Below, piece by piece: positions 52,937-61,342 of a stretch of DNA of 64,000 nucleotides. Within the stretch, counting starts at the first letter, position 1. Each line of letters opens with the position of its first letter. Location: positions 484,084-548,083 of the forward strand of contig NZ_BMMV01000001.1 of the NCBI RefSeq assembly GCF_014646115.1, given 5' to 3'. The notes beneath the pieces were generated by a model, which searched no databases, was not told the origin of the DNA, and worked only from the letters and a program-made list of their open reading frames with translations. The position numbers and the translations under genes are program-made. This stretch comes from Streptomyces camponoticapitis (GTDB lineage Bacteria; Actinomycetota; Actinomycetes; Streptomycetales; Streptomycetaceae).

Positions 52937-53631
52937 CGCCTGCTACCTGCTTGAATCTTCGCTCGTTCGATAATGGCTGCCACTAATTTATAGACATAGC
53001 CTTCATACGGTTCGCCGAGACTCACCGTAAAGAATGATTCCCCAAGTTCGTACATCCCTTCCGGCTTAGCCAGATACGCCTGCTCATATACGGGATCGGT
53101 CACCCGGAGTATATATTCATGTCCCGCATAAGAGAAGTGGGCACGCAGGACCCGCTTCTGATCTCCGAACGCCGCCCCAGGGAGGTGTACTTGTAACCTA
53201 AGGTTGGTGATGCGTATCAGCTTGAGCGAGTCCGACAGGGTGACTGCTTCTTCAATCGGGAGGCGGTCATCATTTCCGTGATAGGTACTGAACCCGTTGA
53301 CCCACAGTGCACTGGGTTGCTGTTCCAGGCTCAGTAATCCTCTCCACCCTAGCCTGCCGTTCTTCTTCCAATAACAAGCGGGGTCAAGTAGCCAATTCTC
53401 ACTCTGGAAGTCGTTCGGCTGAGGCCTAATAAGCGGCACCGAGATAATATCGAGAACATTCGGATCCGTTCCATCTTCATACTTCCTTTCGCGATCGGAG
53501 ACTTCGCCTTTCGGGCGGGAACTAACCGGACGTACCCACTCTCTTGAATCATCGTCTACCATTCCTGCCACACAACGACCCGAAAGCTTGCGGGAATTTG
53601 CCAGACACACGAGCGTCTTTATCAGTGCCAT
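52933..53631 (-). CDS. Probable dual-OB-domain protein heading the DUF488 operon
   Basis: A 232-residue protein. The N-terminus KTLVCLANSRKLSGRCVAG followed by REWVRPVSSRP resembles proteins annotated as dual OB domain-containing, which I recall as neighbours of DUF488. The remainder is strand-rich (LKLIRITNLRLQVHLPGAAF, KRVLRAHFSYAGHEYILRVTDP) and fits a second OB-like barrel. I choose the ATG at 53631, which follows GGGGGAGG; the open frame further upstream has no signal. It is the first gene of the operon with the two DUF488 genes. Nucleic-acid binding is an inference from the OB call. Confidence 0.65.
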   Translation of the reverse strand: MALIKTLVCLANSRKLSGRCVAGMVDDDSREWVRPVSSRPKGEVSDRERKYEDGTDPNVLDIISVPLIRPQPNDFQSENWLLDPACYWKKNGRLGWRGLLSLEQQPSALWVNGFSTYHGNDDRLPIEEAVTLSDSLKLIRITNLRLQVHLPGAAFGDQKRVLRAHFSYAGHEYILRVTDPVYEQAYLAKPEGMYELGESFFTVSLGEPYEGYVYKLVAAIIERAKIQAGSRR

Positions 53632-54093
53632 GAGTACCTCCCCCAAATCTGATGCGTCGGCTCCCTGCGGACGGAAGCGCAGCGCACCTACACGGAGCAA
53701 CGCGAGCGCAATCGATTACAAGATCCGCGAGTCATGCAAGAGCCTACGACTGGGGTGCGACACCCGTCCGCCGTTCCAGCAAGGGCAATGTTCAAACCAG
53801 GTCGTGGTGCGCTTCACCCCCCAGGCCGACTGGCTGACGCCACAAAGGGCAGTCGGCCGACTGGGGAACCGACCGATACTTCGGCATAGCGACGTGATGC
53901 CCGGCTCCTGGCGGCCCGTCAGGTCAGGCCACCCCTGCCCGCCGAGCCAATCGGTCCGCCGGCTAGTGCGCGCACAGACGGCGACCGTGGACGGCAACTG
54001 TGTGAGGTCGGCTACCACGGCAGGCCTGCCGACGCGCTGATCAGTTCGGCAGGGGAGCGACGCCGCCGAGGAGCTTCCGTAGAGAGCCCACGC
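53632..54093. other. Non-coding right end of the island
   Basis: About 460 bp upstream of the dual-OB/DUF488 operon and before the second terminator copy. No convincing gene, tRNA, integrase or tRNA fragment was found. It probably contains the operon promoter and may hold remnants of a lost gene. Confidence 0.5.
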
Positions 54094-54153
54094 CTCCCAC
54101 CGGCACGACCGCCCGCACCCGGCCCGCACGACGGACCGGGTGTGGTCGTTTTT
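54094..54153. repeat. 60-bp direct repeat, copy 2 (duplicate of the sodN terminator)
   Basis: 59 of 60 bases match 46767-46826. The single C-to-T change turns a G-C pair of the hairpin into a G-T wobble. It lies 8 bp beyond the convergent ABC permease stop codon, where the original sodN terminator would be expected to serve both genes before the island arrived. Confidence 0.9.
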
Positions 54154-54161
54154 CCGGATGG

Positions 54162-54995
54162 TCACTGGTCGCGGCGGTGCGGTGCGAGCATCGTCGCGGC
54201 CGACGCGGCCAGCGCCCAGAGCGCGAACACCGTCCACGCCCCGCCCACCGTCCACGGGAAGGGGATCCCGCTCCCGGGGTCGTAGCGCATGTCGACCAGG
54301 CGGAGCCAGGCGCTGCTGGGCAGCGCGTGGTTCACGACGGCGGGCCAGTGGCGGTCCTCGGAGAGGACCAGCGGCGCGACCAGCAGGACCACCACGACCG
54401 TGACCACGGTCGCCCCGCCGTGCCGCAGGACCGTCCCGATGGCCATGCCGACGAGCCCGCACACCGGCGCGAGCAGTGTCGAGGCCGCGAACACCCGCAG
54501 GGAGCCCGGGTCCGTGATGGACACGCCCGCGTCGTGGCGCGCCAGGATCGCCTGGGACAGCCAGAAGGAGAGGGCTGCGGCCACCGCGCCGAACATCGTC
54601 ATGACCGCCGTGAGCACACACACCTTGGCCGCCATCAGCGAACGGCGTGCCGGGACGGCGGCGAATGTCGTACGGATCAGCCCGGTGCTGTACTCGCCGG
54701 TGATCGCGACGGCCCCGATGGCACCCGCGGCGAGCATCATGATCAGGCCCGCGTTGGTGGTGTACGCGTACATGAGCGCGATCCCGTCGGCGACGAAATC
54801 GGTGCGGTCGACGGGGCCGTTCTCGTTCCAGTAGCGGTGACGGTCGTACGTGGCGCCCACGGTGAAGCCGACGACGACCAGCGTGCCGATCGCATACGCC
54901 CACAGCGTCGAGCGCAGTGACCAGAGTTTGAGCCACTCGGAGGCCAGGAGATCACGGAAGCGGGCGGCGGGTTCGGTGGCCGCGGCAATGGTCAT
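54162..54995 (-). CDS. ABC-2-type transporter permease
   Basis: A 277-residue integral membrane protein with about six transmembrane segments. It begins with the typical EWLKLWSLRSTLWAYAIG region of actinobacterial ABC-2 permeases and contains ITGEYSTGLIRTTFAAVPARR, a conserved cytoplasmic loop. It overlaps the ATPase gene by 4 bp (54992-54995, ATGA) and is expected to form an exporter with it. The operon is divergent from a NarL-type two-component system that may control it. Substrate unknown. Confidence 0.9.
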   Translation of the reverse strand: MTIAAATEPAARFRDLLASEWLKLWSLRSTLWAYAIGTLVVVGFTVGATYDRHRYWNENGPVDRTDFVADGIALMYAYTTNAGLIMMLAAGAIGAVAITGEYSTGLIRTTFAAVPARRSLMAAKVCVLTAVMTMFGAVAAALSFWLSQAILARHDAGVSITDPGSLRVFAASTLLAPVCGLVGMAIGTVLRHGGATVVTVVVVLLVAPLVLSEDRHWPAVVNHALPSSAWLRLVDMRYDPGSGIPFPWTVGGAWTVFALWALAASAATMLAPHRRDQ

Positions 54996-55933
54996 CGGTT
55001 CGCTCCCGGTTCCCGCGCGGTCCGCGCGCCGTACTCGATGCTGTCGGCGGTGAGTTCCATGAACGCCTCCTCCAGGGAGGACCGGCCGGTGGTCAACTCG
55101 CCCAGCATGATCCGGTGTCGGAAGGCGAGTTCGGCGACGCGCTCGCTGCTCAGCCCGGTGACGGTGAGCAGTTCACCCTGCCCGTCGCCGCCCACCGGTC
55201 GTACGTCCGCGCCCTCGGCCGTCAGCAGGTCCGTCAGCTCGGCGCCCTGCCGGGTGCGTACGCTCACGCTCGACCGCGTACCACGGGCCGCGAAGTCCGC
55301 CAGGCTCTCCGCGGCGATCAGCTCGCCCCGGCCGATGACGACCAACTCGTCCGCCGTGCTCTCCATCTCCGTCATCAGATGGCTGGAGACGAAGACGGTG
55401 CGGCCCTCGACGGCCAGCCGCCGGAACAGCCCCCGTACCCATTTCACCCCCTCCGGGTCCAGTCCGTTCAGCGGCTCGTCGAACAGCAGCACCGGGGGAT
55501 CGCCGAGCAGCGTGCCCGCGATGCCGAGCCGCTGCTTCATCCCGAGCGAGAACCCGCCGATCCGGCGCCGGGCCGCCCCGGTGAGCCCGACCTCCGCCAG
55601 TACCTCGTCCACCCGGGAGCGCGGGATGCGGTTGCCGCGGGCCAGCGCCGCGAGGTGCGCGGCGGCGGTGCGCCCGCCGTGCACGTCGCCCGCGTCGAGC
55701 AGCGCGCCGACATGGCGCAGCCCGCGCGGGCGGTCCCGGAAGGGACGGCCGTCGACGGTGACCGATCCGCCGCTGGGCTCGTTGAGGCCGAGGATCAGGC
55801 GCAGAGTGGTGCTCTTGCCCGCGCCGTTGGGTCCGAGGAACCCGGTGACGAGCCCCGGGCGGACGGTGAAGCTGAGGTCCTTCACGGCGGTGGTCCCGCC
55901 GTAGCGTTTGGTCAGTTCGTTGACTTCGATCAC
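54992..55933 (-). CDS. ABC transporter ATP-binding protein (ABC-2 exporter)
   Basis: A 313-residue ATPase. Walker A GPNGAGKSTT, signature FSLGMKQRLGIAGTLL, Walker B VLLFDEPLNGLDPEG, and the switch His (SSHLMTEME) are intact. The C-terminal ~90-residue extension with LEEAFMELT is typical of drug or lantibiotic-type exporters. I chose the GTG at 55933 (IEVNELTKRYGG); longer frames run into the promoter region shared with the divergent kinase gene. Confidence 0.93.
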   Translation of the reverse strand: MIEVNELTKRYGGTTAVKDLSFTVRPGLVTGFLGPNGAGKSTTLRLILGLNEPSGGSVTVDGRPFRDRPRGLRHVGALLDAGDVHGGRTAAAHLAALARGNRIPRSRVDEVLAEVGLTGAARRRIGGFSLGMKQRLGIAGTLLGDPPVLLFDEPLNGLDPEGVKWVRGLFRRLAVEGRTVFVSSHLMTEMESTADELVVIGRGELIAAESLADFAARGTRSSVSVRTRQGAELTDLLTAEGADVRPVGGDGQGELLTVTGLSSERVAELAFRHRIMLGELTTGRSSLEEAFMELTADSIEYGARTAREPGANR

Positions 55934-56064
55934 CCGTCCAACGGTGGCGGCGCGCCTGACGCGTGTCGTCGGACCGGCGCCGACAATGCCGCCGCCGGCT
56001 GTCGGCCACGGGTGTACAACCACGGTCCGACGACCGCCCGGCCCCGCGTCGTTACGATCGGCCC

Positions 56065-57384
56065 ATGCACGCCATGCCACCCATGCCCCTGCTGAAGCGG
56101 GTACAGCCGAGCGTCTGGGTCGCCCTCGCGTGGGCGGCGGGCGCGGTGTTCACCTTCCTCATCCGGTTCCGGCTGCCCGGCGAGGAGGTTCCGGGCGTGG
56201 TGGCGGGCGTCGTCTTCTTCCGGTGGGACGGGTTGATCATGCTCGCCGTCGCCACCTGCATGGCGGTGGCGGGCGCCCGGCGGGTGTCCGGCCGCCCGCT
56301 GTGGTCCATGATCCTGCTGCTGGGAGCCTCCGTCCTCGGGACGACGCCGCTGAGTGTGGGCGAGATCCCGCTCGCGCAGTTCCTGGCGGTCGATGTCGCG
56401 CTGTTCTTCATCGCGTCGGCGCAGCCACGCCGGACCGGGCTCGTCGCGCTGGCCATGGCGCTCGGCACGCTGGTGGGCTATCTGAGCGTCCGGGTGCTGA
56501 GCGGGTGGAACGTGGGCACGTCGGCCGAGATGGCCGTGGCCATGACGGCGGTCATCGCCTGGCTCATCGGCAACTCGACGCACCAGGCCCGGGAGTACGC
56601 CGAGAGGTCCCGCGCCCAGGCGGCGGCGCAGGCGGTCACCGCCGAACGGCTGCGGATCGCACGCGAGATGCACGACACGGTCGCGCACAGCATGGGCATC
56701 ATCGCCCTCCAGGCGGGCGCGGCGGCGCGCGTCATCGAGACCCAGCCCGTCGCGGCACGTGAGGCGCTGAGCAGTATCGAGGCCGCCGGGCGCGAGACGC
56801 TGGCGGGGCTGCGCCGGATGCTCGGCGCGCTGCGCCAGGCGGAGCCGGAGGGCGCCGGGGCCGCCGAACACCCGGCGGCAGCCGAACCCCCGCCGGCCGA
56901 CGGGCTCCCGGCGACCGCCGAACACACGCGTGGGTCCGCGTACGCCGCGCCGCTCGATCCCGCGCTCGGTCTCGCCGACGTCGACCGGCTGGCCGAGACG
57001 ACGACCGCCGCCGGGGTCCGTGTCGAGGTGCGGTGGCTCGGCGAACCGCGCCCGCTCCCAGCGGAGATCGACATCTCGGCGTACCGCATCGTCCAGGAAG
57101 CGGTCACCAACGTCGTACGGCACGCGGGCGCACCCTCCTGCCGCGTCACCGTCGACCGCCGGACCGACGCGTTGTCCATCGAGATCACGGACGACGGGCA
57201 CGGCTGCCGACGGGGCGGTATGGGCGCCGGTTGGGGCCTGGTCGGGATGCGCGAGCGCGCGACGCTGCTGGACGGTGACTTCTCGGCAGGGCCGCGCCCC
57301 GAGGGCGGCTTCCGGGTGACGGCGACGCTGCCGGTACCAGCGTCGCCCCTGCCGAAGTCGCCTCGGCCGGCGGGGGTCCTGTGA
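56065..57384 (+). CDS. NarL-family sensor histidine kinase
   Basis: A 439-residue membrane kinase of the DesK/NarX-like group. About five N-terminal transmembrane helices (about 14-165) precede a HisKA_3 domain with the phospho-acceptor His in REMHDTVAHSMG, a variable Ala/Pro/Glu-rich linker (about 265-300), and an HATPase domain with RIVQEAVTNVVRHAG, DDGHGC and GWGLVGMRER. The ATG at 56065 gives the usual length; 56074 is an alternative. It is coupled to the response regulator by a GTGA overlap and is divergent from the ABC exporter it may regulate. Confidence 0.92.
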   Translation: MHAMPPMPLLKRVQPSVWVALAWAAGAVFTFLIRFRLPGEEVPGVVAGVVFFRWDGLIMLAVATCMAVAGARRVSGRPLWSMILLLGASVLGTTPLSVGEIPLAQFLAVDVALFFIASAQPRRTGLVALAMALGTLVGYLSVRVLSGWNVGTSAEMAVAMTAVIAWLIGNSTHQAREYAERSRAQAAAQAVTAERLRIAREMHDTVAHSMGIIALQAGAAARVIETQPVAAREALSSIEAAGRETLAGLRRMLGALRQAEPEGAGAAEHPAAAEPPPADGLPATAEHTRGSAYAAPLDPALGLADVDRLAETTTAAGVRVEVRWLGEPRPLPAEIDISAYRIVQEAVTNVVRHAGAPSCRVTVDRRTDALSIEITDDGHGCRRGGMGAGWGLVGMRERATLLDGDFSAGPRPEGGFRVTATLPVPASPLPKSPRPAGVL

Positions 57385-58079
57385 CCGACGGGATCACGGC
57401 GGCGGCTTCGAACAGCCCGCCGCCCGTACGCGTCGTACTCGCCGACGACCAGCCCCTCGTACGCGCCGCGCTGCGCATGGTCATCACCGACGCGCCCGAT
57501 CTCGAGGTCGTCGGCGAGGCGGGCACCGGCGCCGAGGCCGTACGGCTGGCGGCCGAACTCGCCCCCGATGTCGTGGTGATGGACATCCGGATGCCCGGCA
57601 CGGACGGCATCCGGGCCACCCGGCAGATCACCGCGGCTCCCGGCACCACGCATGTGATCGTCCTGACGACGTTCGACGAGGACGACTACGTGTACGGGGC
57701 GCTGCGCGCCGGGGCCGCCGGTTTCCTCGTCAAGGACATGGCGCTGGACGACATCCTCGCCGCGATCCGGGTGGTCGCGAGCGGCGACGGTCTGATCGCC
57801 CCGAGCGTCACCCGCCGCCTGATCAAGGAGTTCGCGGGCCGGCCCCTGTCCGCCCCGGCGGCCCGGCGGACGGTTACCGGCATCACCGACCGCGAGCGTG
57901 AGGTCCTGGTACTCGTCGGCAGCGGTCTGTCCAACACCGAGATCGCGGCCGAGCTGTCGATCACCGTCGCCACCGCCAAGACGTATCTGACCCGCCTGCT
58001 GGCCAAGCTGGACGCCCGCGACCGGGTCCAACTCGTCATCCTGGCCTACGAGTCGGGGCTGGTCGCCCCGCCCGGCTGA
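57381..58079 (+). CDS. NarL/LuxR-type response regulator
   Basis: A 232-residue regulator. The receiver domain (about 15-130) has VVLADDQPLVRAAL, the phospho-acceptor Asp in VVMDIRMPGTDG, and the Lys in GFLVKDM. The C-terminal LuxR HTH (about 165-225) includes ITDREREVLVLVGSGLSNTE and VATAKTYLTRLLAKLDARDR. It begins with GTG overlapping the kinase stop. The likely target is the divergent ABC exporter operon, as is common for such pairs. Confidence 0.94.
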   Translation: MTDGITAAASNSPPPVRVVLADDQPLVRAALRMVITDAPDLEVVGEAGTGAEAVRLAAELAPDVVVMDIRMPGTDGIRATRQITAAPGTTHVIVLTTFDEDDYVYGALRAGAAGFLVKDMALDDILAAIRVVASGDGLIAPSVTRRLIKEFAGRPLSAPAARRTVTGITDREREVLVLVGSGLSNTEIAAELSITVATAKTYLTRLLAKLDARDRVQLVILAYESGLVAPPG

Positions 58080-58220
58080 CCCGGCCCCGGCACTCCACGC
58101 GAGCACCGGCCGCCCGTCCCGTAACCGGTCGGCCGGCGTCGCCGCGGAACTCGGCCTCCGTCACCGCCCCCACGGTCAGGGTCGAGAGCCGGACCATGCC
58201 CGTGGCGAGGAGGTTCCCGC

Positions 58221-59177
58221 TCAATCCCCCAGCACGCGGCGGACGTTGGCCCGTACGACATCCTGGTCGCGGCGTACCGCCTCGTACGCCGCGCGGTGGC
58301 TCTGGATGTCGGCCGACTGGCTCCGCGCCGAGCCGGCCCACCACACCCCGACCGTGTTGTGCTCGCGCGCGCACTCGATGTCGGCGACGGCGGTGTCCCG
58401 TTCCCGGCGCGTACGACGGGTGTTGCCGTCGTCGCCCCGGTGCCACGCCGTGTCGCGGAAGGCGGCCTCGCGGTCCTCGTACCGCTTGAAGCCCTTGTCC
58501 TCGACACATGTCGCCCAGGTGCGCAGCGCCTCGCTCACCGCAGGGTCCTTCAGGGCCGTCTTCGACAGCGCCCGGGCCCGGCCGGACGTGTAGGTCCACA
58601 TCCGTGTGCGGTCCTCGACACCTGCGGTGAGCCCGTTGGAGGCCTCGCCGTAGCAGCCGGCCTCGGGGACCTCACGGCCCCTGACGGTGAGGCCGGGAGT
58701 GCGGTCGGCGTGGTAGAACACCCGGTACTCCGCTTCGGTCATCGCACGGTCCTTCCCGTCCCCGCCCCCGGACGCCTTCGGGTCCCAGCCGTAGCCGAAG
58801 CGCCGGGCCTCGTCGAGGTCGAGTTCCCCGAACGGGGTCGACATGGCCACCGCCACCAGCGAGCCGGTGGCCATGTTCATCGAGCCGGGCTGGGCGGGGT
58901 CGAGCGGGAAGTCCTCGAAGCCGAAGTCCGCCATGCAGCGCTGTGCCACGCGCGCCTGCGCCCGGGTGAGGCGCTCGGTGTCCTTGTCGCTGAACTCGTA
59001 TCGCGCGAGAGGCAGTTCGGGGATGCCCCTCTCGTTCTCGACCTTCGGTACACGGCTGCCGTCGGTGTACGCGGAGGTGTCGGGCGGGGGGTCGCCGGCG
59101 GAGCCGGACGTGCAGCCGGCCACCGCCGCGACGGCCGCGAACGCGGCGGCCACGGCGACAAGCGAAGTGGCCCTCAC
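58221..59177 (-). CDS. Secreted lipoprotein of unknown function
   Basis: A 318-residue lipoprotein. The signal peptide ends in a lipobox AVAGC. The mature part has no domain I recognise. It is rich in charged residues and conserved-looking cysteines (AQRCMADFGF, EAGCYGEASNGL, WATCVEDKGF, DIECAREH), a pattern seen in many Streptomyces extracytoplasmic proteins. The GTG at 59177 overlaps the RidA stop (GTGA). It is the last gene of the EamA-RidA-lipoprotein unit; functional linkage is unclear. Confidence 0.8.
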   Translation of the reverse strand: MRATSLVAVAAAFAAVAAVAGCTSGSAGDPPPDTSAYTDGSRVPKVENERGIPELPLARYEFSDKDTERLTRAQARVAQRCMADFGFEDFPLDPAQPGSMNMATGSLVAVAMSTPFGELDLDEARRFGYGWDPKASGGGDGKDRAMTEAEYRVFYHADRTPGLTVRGREVPEAGCYGEASNGLTAGVEDRTRMWTYTSGRARALSKTALKDPAVSEALRTWATCVEDKGFKRYEDREAAFRDTAWHRGDDGNTRRTRRERDTAVADIECAREHNTVGVWWAGSARSQSADIQSHRAAYEAVRRDQDVVRANVRRVLGD

Positions 59178-59602
59178 TCTCCCGGGTCCGTCGCTCCGTC
59201 GATCGCGGCGACCTCGGCGACCGCTGTGATCTCCACCAACTGACCGGTGTAGCCCAGGCACGCGACCCCGAGCAGCGTGGAGGTGTGCGGCGCGGTGGTG
59301 AGGCCAGAGGCGTGCACGACGTCCCAGACCCGGCTCAGGTCCGCCGGGTCCGACGCCACCACGTACACGTCGGTGGATATCACCCGGCCCAGATCGCTGC
59401 CGACGGCGCGCAGTGCCGTCTCCAGGTTGGCCAGGACCTGCTCGGTCTGCGCGACGAAGTCGCCCGGTCCCACGAGCGTGCCGTCCTTGTCGAGCGGTAC
59501 GGAACCGGCCATGAACGCCAGGCGGCTGCCGGTCTCGACCACGGCAGCGTGCGCGTAGCCGGGCGGTGGGAAGAGGCTGGGGACGGTCGTACGCCGCACC
59601 AT
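59174..59602 (-). CDS. RidA family protein (enamine/imine deaminase-like)
   Basis: A 142-residue YjgF/YER057c/UK114-family protein. Family enzymes hydrolyse reactive 2-aminoacrylate-type imines. Conserved segments are FMAGSVPLDKDGTLV, VAQTEQVLANLETAL, STDVYVV and STLLGVACLGYTGQLVEITAV. The Arg that defines active RidA enzymes is not at its usual place (the G-Y-T-G-Q region replaces it), so this may be a non-deaminase Rid subgroup. GGAGC precedes the ATG. It lies between EamA (27 bp upstream) and the lipoprotein (overlapping). Confidence 0.87.
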   Translation of the reverse strand: MVRRTTVPSLFPPPGYAHAAVVETGSRLAFMAGSVPLDKDGTLVGPGDFVAQTEQVLANLETALRAVGSDLGRVISTDVYVVASDPADLSRVWDVVHASGLTTAPHTSTLLGVACLGYTGQLVEITAVAEVAAIDGATDPGE

Positions 59603-59629
59603 GGGGTCGCTCCTTGCTGTCGGTTCTGG

Positions 59630-60592
59630 TCATCGGGGCTGCCCACGCGGAGCGCGCGGCCTTGCCGGGGTGTCATTGTCGGCGTGACGGCCCGGCACGT
59701 CACCGGGGTTTCCGCCGTCCGCGCGGCCGGCGGCACCGCTTCGTACGACCGCCACCGCGAGCAGCGAGACGGCGAGGCCGGCGGCGGTCTGCGGGCCGAA
59801 GGGCTCGCCGAACATGACGGCGCCCCACACGGCCGTGACGGGCGCCATCAGGAACATCAGGGTGTTCACCCGCAGCACCCCGGAGCGGCGCAGGACCAGC
59901 CAGTACAGGCCGTATCCGCCGAACGTCGCCAGGAGCACCAGCCAGCCGACCGCGAGCCAGAAGGACGTCTCGGCGGGCGGCACCGCCGCGCCCGCGACCG
60001 CGGCGAGGACGGTGAAGACGACGGCGCTGGTGCCGCAGTGGATCGTCATCGCCACGGACGGCGCGACCGCCCTTCGGGAGCGGCTTTCCAGGAACGTGGC
60101 GGCAACCAGCGACAGCATGCCGAGGAACGGCACGGCGTACGCCCACGGCGCCACGCCCTCCACGGCCGCGGCGTCGGCCGACGTCACGACGAGCACTCCC
60201 GTCACGCCGAGGCACAGGCCCAGCCACTGGCCACCGGAGACGTACTGCCGCAGCAGCGGTCCGGCGAGCGCGCCCGCGACGAGCGGCTGTGTCCCGTCGA
60301 TCAGGGCGGTGGTGCCGCTGGAGACGCCCAGCTGGATCGCGTAGTAGACCGTGAGGAGGTAGCCGCTCTGCGACAGTGCGCCGATCACGCACTGGCGCAG
60401 CAGATCGCGGGCCGTCAGCCCGCGCCAGGCCGCGCGGGCGCGAACGACGGCCAAAGCCCCGAGGACCAGGGCCAGGGGCAGGAAGCGCCACATCAGGACG
60501 GTGACGGCGTCGGCGCTGCCGGCGCCGAGCTTGGCACCGATGAAACCGGAGCTCCAGCAGACGACGAACGCGACGGAGAGAAGGACATTCAC
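59630..60592 (-). CDS. EamA/DMT superfamily transporter
   Basis: A 320-residue inner-membrane protein with ten predicted helices and two EamA repeats. N-terminal VAFVVCWSSGFIGAKLGA and the second repeat's TIHCGTSAVVFTVLA and FLMAPVTAVWGAVMFGEP are typical of metabolite/drug exporters of the RhaT/EamA type. The ~40 C-terminal residues are polar. It is divergent from the tetR gene (84 bp), which carries a TATAC-N6-GTATA inverted repeat between them, so TetR repression of this transporter is likely. Confidence 0.92.
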   Translation of the reverse strand: MNVLLSVAFVVCWSSGFIGAKLGAGSADAVTVLMWRFLPLALVLGALAVVRARAAWRGLTARDLLRQCVIGALSQSGYLLTVYYAIQLGVSSGTTALIDGTQPLVAGALAGPLLRQYVSGGQWLGLCLGVTGVLVVTSADAAAVEGVAPWAYAVPFLGMLSLVAATFLESRSRRAVAPSVAMTIHCGTSAVVFTVLAAVAGAAVPPAETSFWLAVGWLVLLATFGGYGLYWLVLRRSGVLRVNTLMFLMAPVTAVWGAVMFGEPFGPQTAAGLAVSLLAVAVVRSGAAGRADGGNPGDVPGRHADNDTPARPRAPRGQPR

Positions 60593-60651
60593 GGCGGGAC
60601 ACCACCCGTGGCCGGGGAGACAGGTAGACCGATCTGTTTACTCCTGTCCAC

Positions 60652-60669
60652 TATACAGAGCGGTATACT
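60652..60669. promoter_or_regulatory. Inverted repeat and -10 element between eamA-type transporter and tetR
   Basis: TATAC (60652-60656)-N6-GTATA (60663-60667) overlaps TATACT (60664-60669), a -10 box 7 bp before the tetR ATG at 60677. This predicts a leaderless tetR transcript and an autoregulatory operator that could also repress the divergent transporter. Confidence 0.55.
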
Positions 60670-60676
60670 TTTGGCC

Positions 60677-61342
60677 ATGAGCGTGAAGAGAAATGAGGGC
60701 GCGAGCAGCGGCACCCCGGACCGGCCCGCCGCACCCTCCGGCCGCCAGCCGCACCGCATCGTCATGACTCCCGGCGCGCGACGCGCCCTCGACGCCGCGT
60801 CGCGGCTCTTCTACGAGCACGGCATCCATGCCGTCGGTGTCGATCTCATCGCCGCCGAGGCCGCGGTCACCAAAAAGACGCTCTACGACCGGTTCGGCTC
60901 GAAGGAGCAGATCGTCGTCGAGTATCTGGCCGGCCGTGACGAGCGCTGGCGCGCCTTCCTGGACGAGCGGCTGGCTACCGCGCCCCCGTCACCCGCCGAG
61001 CATGTCCTCGCGGTCTTCGACGCCTCGCGCGACTGGACGCAGGAGAACGGCTCACGGGGGTGCAGCATGGTCAACGCGCACGCCGAGATCGACGACCCGG
61101 GGCATCCCGCGTACGCGGTCATCACCGGCCAGAAGGCGTGGATGCTGGAGCTGTTCACCTCCCTCGCACGGGAGATCACGGCGCCGGGCGAGGCGGCCCC
61201 GTCGGAGACGGCCGACCGCCTCGCCCGCACGCTCATGCTCCTTCACGAGGGAGCGCTCGTCGCCCACGGCCTGGGCATCTTCCCGGACGCGCTCGGGCTC
61301 GCCCGCGATCAGGCGCGGGTCGTGCTCGGGCCGTACCGCTGA
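60677..61342 (+). CDS. TetR/AcrR family regulator
   Basis: A 221-residue repressor. A ~25-residue Ser/Arg-rich leader is followed by the TetR HTH (about 33-75: ALDAASRLFYEHGIHAVGVD, TKKTLYDRFGSKEQIVVEYL). The ligand domain (about 85-215) resembles the group with RGCSMVNAHAEIDDPGHPAY. No Shine-Dalgarno; the ATG at 60677 matches the expected leaderless start. It is divergent from the EamA transporter and converges with the MMPL gene, overlapping it by 34 bp at the 3' ends. Confidence 0.93.
   Translation: MSVKRNEGASSGTPDRPAAPSGRQPHRIVMTPGARRALDAASRLFYEHGIHAVGVDLIAAEAAVTKKTLYDRFGSKEQIVVEYLAGRDERWRAFLDERLATAPPSPAEHVLAVFDASRDWTQENGSRGCSMVNAHAEIDDPGHPAYAVITGQKAWMLELFTSLAREITAPGEAAPSETADRLARTLMLLHEGALVAHGLGIFPDALGLARDQARVVLGPYR

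Noticed and set aside
53588-54040. Open frames upstream of the dual-OB gene on both strands
   Set aside because: No family, no ribosome-binding site, mixed codon bias; treated as non-coding island end.
46829-54093. Search for an integrase, transposase or tRNA attachment site in the island
   Set aside because: None found; the only flanking repeat is the sodN terminator, so the island cannot be called an ICE or prophage.
58106-58136. CCGGCCG/CGGCCGG repeat between the NarL regulator and the lipoprotein gene as a terminator
   Set aside because: The stem is only 7 bp with a 17-nt loop; too weak to report as a feature in this GC-rich background.
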